From Apostichopus japonicus (taxonomy: Eukaryota > Echinodermata > Holothuroidea > Aspidochirotida > Stichopodidae): DNA of 64,000 nt. Where the stretch lies: assembly GCF_037975245.1 (NCBI RefSeq), contig NC_092561.1, positions 6,188,001-6,252,000 of the forward strand, read 5' to 3'. This document shows positions 62,601 through 64,000 of this stretch, piece after piece (the first letter of the stretch is position 1; every line of letters begins with the position of its first letter). The position numbers and the translations under genes are program-made. Below the pieces are notes generated by a model. The model was not told where the DNA came from. It made no database searches and was given only the letters and a program-made list of their open reading frames with translations.

Positions 62601-62717
62601 TCTGAGCTGAACAGTTACGGGTCAAGTGACTTCTCGGATGTTTGTACACCGGACCAACGCAAAAAGACCTTGAACGTAATACAAACCATATTCAACACCA
62701 GGATTTCTTGCGGACAT
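56331..62717 (-). CDS. DERA: Deoxyribose-phosphate aldolase, eight exons
   Basis: Minus-strand exons in order: 62717-62687 (MSARNPGVEY), 62067-61970, 60762-60615, 59811-59713, 59449-59315, 58892-58764, 57571-57459, 56537-56331 (TAA). Sum 960 nt, 319 aa, one residue longer than I recall for human DERA. It catalyses reversible cleavage of 2-deoxyribose 5-phosphate to glyceraldehyde 3-phosphate and acetaldehyde (deoxynucleoside catabolism, cytosol). Class I aldolase features: Schiff-base Lys219 in FIKTSTGK, second Lys255 in IGFKPAGG, Asp156 in EIDVVIN, plus IDLTTLSGDD, VCVYPARV, GFPAGQTHLK and LATGELG blocks. The start ATG is supported by the MSA start and by phase. The first donor is GTTTGT, weaker than the rest. 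Introns carry a TTAA MITE and two local duplications. Confidence 0.95.
56602..56935. repeat. Direct duplication in DERA intron 7
   Basis: A block of about 115 bp starting TTTTCAGTGGTCGAGATTAA (from about 56604) recurs from about 56818, sharing GATTGGACGATACCT and GAACCTCCATGTGTCCT, with about 15% divergence. Confidence 0.8.
59595..59698. repeat. (TA)n microsatellite in DERA intron 4
   Basis: Long alternating TA with short GTGTG and CTA interruptions, ending about 15 nt from exon 4. On the DERA strand it begins just after the GTACGT donor. Confidence 0.85.
60178..60606. repeat. Tandem duplication of about 215 bp in DERA intron 3
   Basis: Two consecutive units (about 60178-60402 and 60405-60606) share GAGTTACACACACAACT, AATCTGCCTAACATCCAAAT, AAGATATGAGCTCTTC and ATACAGGATTCAAACCAGG. 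The second ends 9 nt from the exon 3 donor side, at 60615. Confidence 0.85.
60845..61144 (+). mobile_element. TTAA-flanked MITE, copy 3, left end missing (DERA intron 2)
   Basis: Matches 9096-9461 from the TGTCGCTACAAAATGCAGAC block to the terminal CACACCCTTTAA, but lacks the left inverted repeat. It lies about 80 nt upstream of the exon 3 acceptor of DERA, antisense to the gene. Confidence 0.75.
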
Positions 62718-64000
62718 CTTGAATGACTACTAACACACACCTCATGTAAAGCGTCAAAGCACTGCTATCTCGAAACTTTACTGGGGTATATTACAAACAT
62801 CAATATCGCTAAATCGGTACCTCAGTTGTTGGCATGATTTATATTTTATAGAACGCCAAATGGGAAATAATTTAACTGTGTAGTTGAAGAGCCCATGTGA
62901 TTCCCGCCTGAACTTTAATTGTATTTAATTTAACGAAGATGTTTGTCAGGCATTAGGGTTATTAATATGATGACCAACTTTGGGCATAAAAGTTGGGCAA
63001 GTACTTCCCCTGTTATCTTTTGACATGTATTAGTAAGTAAACACGTGCATGAAAATAAATTTGAACTATTTATTTTGTTTTTAACTTTAAGATTTTCATT
63101 TCTTCAGTTTTGAAATTAGAAAGGAACTCTGCAAAGCCAACCTAAAAAAAAAGAAGAAGATTGTTATGAAAGTAGAAAAAAAAAAATTCCAATAGAACTG
63201 CTTTTCCCCATTGAGGAAACAACTTGAACACGATGATTGATATACCGTGTGTGAGCGTACAGTGAGAAAATATAGTTAAATTGACAAATAGTGTTAAAAG
63301 TTCAACAAGTAATATAAGGAAGGAGAATTTTGATATCAAGGATCTACAAATTCGGTTAACAGCAAACGAAATATATACTAGTATTATAATATGCTATATT
63401 GCATATTATCAATACTATTTTAGAACTTGGATTACTAAATACAGATTGTATAACATTTCTATACAGTCACACTCAAATAACTAACAATTTTGAATTTCGA
63501 AATTTATGAAGCATATATCCGCATATATAAAAGCGTCTTACTCGAGAAACTTTGATTACTCCTCCAGCAATAAAAAACGTCAAATCGTCCATAATTGTAG
63601 TCCATATATTAAGTATAGCTCTAAACTGAGATTGTACTAATAAATAATAATAAATTCAAAATTTTATTTTTGCAAATTAAATCAAGATATTAGATATATA
63701 CCAGGAACAAAGAATAAAAGTTTCAGTATAGCCTGTGAATTGGCTTCTTCCATCTGCAAATAGGCTGAACAAAATATCGTCAATCATGGTCAAATTTCGT
63801 TTTACATCCGAGGCTGTCCTCGCTCTGTCTCGGCGAGTCTTGCTCTTAAGTTTCCTCTGTGAAGAGATAATGCCTATTTCGTCAACGAGTTACCGACTGT
63901 TCGGCGGTGTCGTATCTCTTCGACAAGCGGCCGGTTTCTTGTTCCACGCGATATTCTGCAAACTGTTTTAGAAATCGAACAGATAGTGACACTGAATGTG
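62718..64000. other. Upstream region of DERA, right edge of window
   Basis: No gene is named here. A short block at about 62729-62756 (TAACACACACCTC..GT.AAGCGTCAA.GCA) resembles the sequence just after the LINE fragment at 4959-4990. At 63720-63851 the minus strand offers a basic ORF after a TCTTCACAG acceptor (reading RKLKSKTRRDRARTASDVKR and on); the plus strand also has an open frame (63735-63971). Neither has family support. Confidence 0.4.

Overview
This is a eukaryotic, AT-rich genomic window with spliced genes, GT-AG introns, microsatellites and many transposon remnants. No bacterial features are present. The gene content (adhesion/secretin-class GPCR, membrane histidine acid phosphatase, divergent nicotinic-type Cys-loop receptors, deoxyribose-phosphate aldolase) points to an animal. 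The frequent TAGGCCTA-type words, the very many G/C homopolymer runs and the style of the interspersed repeats suggest a marine invertebrate deuterostome, perhaps an echinoderm. That placement is inference only.

Layout: (1) 1-1456, plus strand: the last two coding exons of a class-B/adhesion-type 7TM receptor (TM5-TM7 and tail), open at the left edge. (2) 1457-5623: intergenic DNA with a hAT-like MITE (1946-2326) and a decayed LINE reverse-transcriptase 3' fragment (about 4250-4949). (3) 5624-15436, plus: a complete ten-exon histidine acid phosphatase of the prostatic/lysosomal type (451 aa by my splice model) with signal peptide, RHGxRxP and HD motifs, a C-terminal membrane span and a cytosolic tail. 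Its introns hold three different tandem-repeat arrays, and a fourth lies just downstream. (4) 23412-31431, minus: a complete seven-exon nicotinic-like Cys-loop receptor subunit (484 aa), here called receptor A. (5) 31432-37685: the shared upstream region of two head-to-head receptor genes, containing a foldback element with 72-bp perfect terminal inverted repeats. (6) 37686-44241, plus: receptor B (seven exons, 460 aa), with exon boundaries and phases matching receptor A. (7) 41215-48309 and 48316-55413: a 7.1-kb direct tandem duplication, almost identical, that copies receptor B exons 4-7 but not exons 1-3. (8) 56331-62717, minus: a complete eight-exon deoxyribose-phosphate aldolase (DERA, 319 aa) with both family lysines. 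(9) 62718-64000: upstream DNA with no gene I can name.

The genes do not form one pathway. The most notable unit is the head-to-head pair of Cys-loop receptors. Both keep the channel hallmarks (Cys-loop, GER before TM2, leucine at 9', TM1-TM4), but both lack the canonical acetylcholine-binding loop A tyrosine, loop B tryptophan and loop C vicinal cysteines. They look like orphan cation channels with changed ligand specificity, and one is undergoing or has just undergone partial duplication. Exon models were built by hand from splice signals, phase agreement and protein-family fit; no transcript data were used. MITEs with perfect 8-bp target duplications, TTAA-flanked MITEs close to exon borders, tRNA-derived SINEs and several intronic duplications account for much of the remaining sequence.
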